Assembly: GCA_900766355.1 (NCBI GenBank)
Contig: CAAFVD010000009.1
Location: 1 to 64,000 of the forward strand
Source of the DNA: Candidatus Gastranaerophilales bacterium
GTDB taxonomy: Bacteria > Cyanobacteriota > Vampirovibrionia > Gastranaerophilales > Gastranaerophilaceae
Direction of reading: 5' to 3'
Length of the DNA stretch: 64,000 bases
Shown here piece by piece: positions 63,180 to 64,000 of this stretch. The position numbers and the translations under genes were made by a program. The first letter of the stretch is position 1. Each line of letters begins with the position of its first letter. The notes beneath the pieces were generated by a model. It worked only from the letters and a program-made list of their open reading frames with translations. It was not told the origin of the DNA and ran no database searches.

Positions 63180-64000
63180 ATGATTAATATTGTAAAAAAA
63201 GACTTTATGGCATCAATAATTGTCTTTTTAGTAGCATTACCTCTTGCAATAGGGATTTCTATTGCTTGTGGTTTACCTATATATAGTGGTATCGTTTCAG
63301 GAATTATAGGTGGTATTGTTGTAGGTTTGTTTTCAGGTAATTCTCTACAAGTATCAGGCCCTGCTGCAGGTCTGATACTGATTATTGTAGAAATTATCCA
63401 CACAATGGGTGTAGAAAAGTTATTTTTGATAATATTCCTTGTTGGATTATTACAAATCCTATTCGGACTTATGTCTTTTGGAAAATGGTTTAGAGCTATT
63501 TCACCTGCAATTATTCAAGGTATGCTTGCAGGAATTGGGATTTCTATATTCTTATCTCAATTCCATATAATGCTAGATAGCAAACCAAACAATGACTTTT
63601 TATTGAATATAAAAGATTTATTGCGTATTATATACAATTCTGTATTACCATTGGACGGTTCACCACACCATTTGGCTTGTATGACAGGTATAATTACTAT
63701 TGCTTGCATAATCGGTTGGAAATTCTTACCTTGGAAGAAATTACATGCAATCCCATCAGCTCTTGTTGGTATTATAGTTGCATCTCTTTTAGCTAATTTT
63801 ATGCATTTTAATATCAGTTATATTCAAGTAGGACAAAACTTTTGGAGTAATATCAACTTTATAAGTCCTCAAGATTTATCAAATCTTTTTAATTCTTCCG
63901 TAATAATAAATGCTCTTGTTATAACATTTATTGCCAGTGCAGAAACTCTATTGACCTCAACAGCTATTGACAAGATGAGCGAAAACTCAAAAACAGATTA
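63180..64000 (+). CDS. SulP-family anion transporter (3' end cut by window)
   Basis: The frame starts at ATG 63180 with AGAGG 9 nt upstream and stays open to the right edge, giving 273 codons. MASIIVFLVALPLAIGISIACG, GLFSGNSLQVSGPAAGL, and AETLLTSTAIDKMS are the SulP membrane-domain signatures. The STAS domain, if present, is beyond the edge. The family carries sulfate, bicarbonate or related anions; the close match to marine/cyanobacterial BicA-like members suggests bicarbonate, which is unproven. Confidence 0.9.
   Translation, partial: MINIVKKDFMASIIVFLVALPLAIGISIACGLPIYSGIVSGIIGGIVVGLFSGNSLQVSGPAAGLILIIVEIIHTMGVEKLFLIIFLVGLLQILFGLMSFGKWFRAISPAIIQGMLAGIGISIFLSQFHIMLDSKPNNDFLLNIKDLLRIIYNSVLPLDGSPHHLACMTGIITIACIIGWKFLPWKKLHAIPSALVGIIVASLLANFMHFNISYIQVGQNFWSNINFISPQDLSNLFNSSVIINALVITFIASAETLLTSTAIDKMSENSKTD

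Noticed and set aside
63173..63403. 76-codon minus-strand frame at the right edge
   Set aside because: It is antisense to the SulP gene, whose family motifs are clear.

Overview
This is an AT-rich window from a Gram-negative bacterium. The most likely source is a gut member of the non-photosynthetic cyanobacterial lineage (Vampirovibrionia, formerly Melainabacteria; order Gastranaerophilales). That placement is inferred. It rests on a lipid A kinase (LpxK) and heptosyltransferase-type enzymes (an LPS outer membrane), a signal-peptide protein with three SLH domains, an rny-ymdB pair, a FliD-type flagellar cap protein, and many lineage-type hypothetical proteins with short N-terminal tags. No tRNA, rRNA, CRISPR array, integrase or intact transposon was seen.

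Layout. 1-4.5 kb: an edge-truncated coiled-coil protein, a membrane HExxH protein, a zinc-ribbon membrane protein and TcdA. 4.5-4.95 kb: a hairpin-rich non-coding island between 20-bp direct repeats. 4.95-8.7 kb: a three-gene glycosyltransferase operon ending in a GT8-GT9 fusion. 8.7-13 kb: a small protein, a tyrosine/dual-specificity-type phosphatase, ArgS and MgtE. 13-17.5 kb: a 1486-residue GH13-family protein. 17.7-22.5 kb: TypA, a second coiled-coil paralogue, a candidate small RNA, endonuclease III and LpxK. 22.6-25.6 kb: a periplasmic coiled-coil protein, then TagA/WecG, an orphan transketolase N-terminal half and a Zn alcohol dehydrogenase. 25.6-27.5 kb: two membrane proteins of unknown function. 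27.8-34.6 kb: MurA, a duplicated small protein, Mfd, a PrsA-like foldase lipoprotein and an M14 peptidase. 34.6-38.9 kb: a possible papain-fold protein, a stand-alone TOPRIM protein and FliD. 39.2-44.6 kb: a lytic transglycosylase behind a structured leader, then RNase Y, YmdB, a PHP phosphatase, a pseudopilin and a LOG protein. 44.7-51 kb: Tig-ClpP-ClpX, then AccD-AccA-PrmA. 51-64 kb: a GNAT protein, three lineage-type proteins including the SLH protein, ValS, PlsY, a TPR glycosyltransferase, ProS, an exported HExxH protein and a SulP transporter cut by the right edge.

How it fits together. Most genes are core functions: aminoacylation, proteostasis, fatty-acid initiation, peptidoglycan synthesis and turnover, lipid A and surface glycans, RNA decay and DNA repair. 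Scattered among them are unlinked proteins of unrelated folds (GH13, phosphatase, GNAT, possible cysteine peptidase, two orphans) that share a short N-terminal motif, hydrophobic-x-Phe-[Lys/Thr/Gly/Ala]-[Gly/Ala/Ser]. This shared tag is the best candidate here for an undescribed system, such as a sorting or secretion signal. Other leads are the RNA-like island at 4.5 kb, the small-RNA gene at 20.6 kb, the leader before the lytic transglycosylase, and several promoters placed so close to the start codon that the mRNAs may be leaderless.
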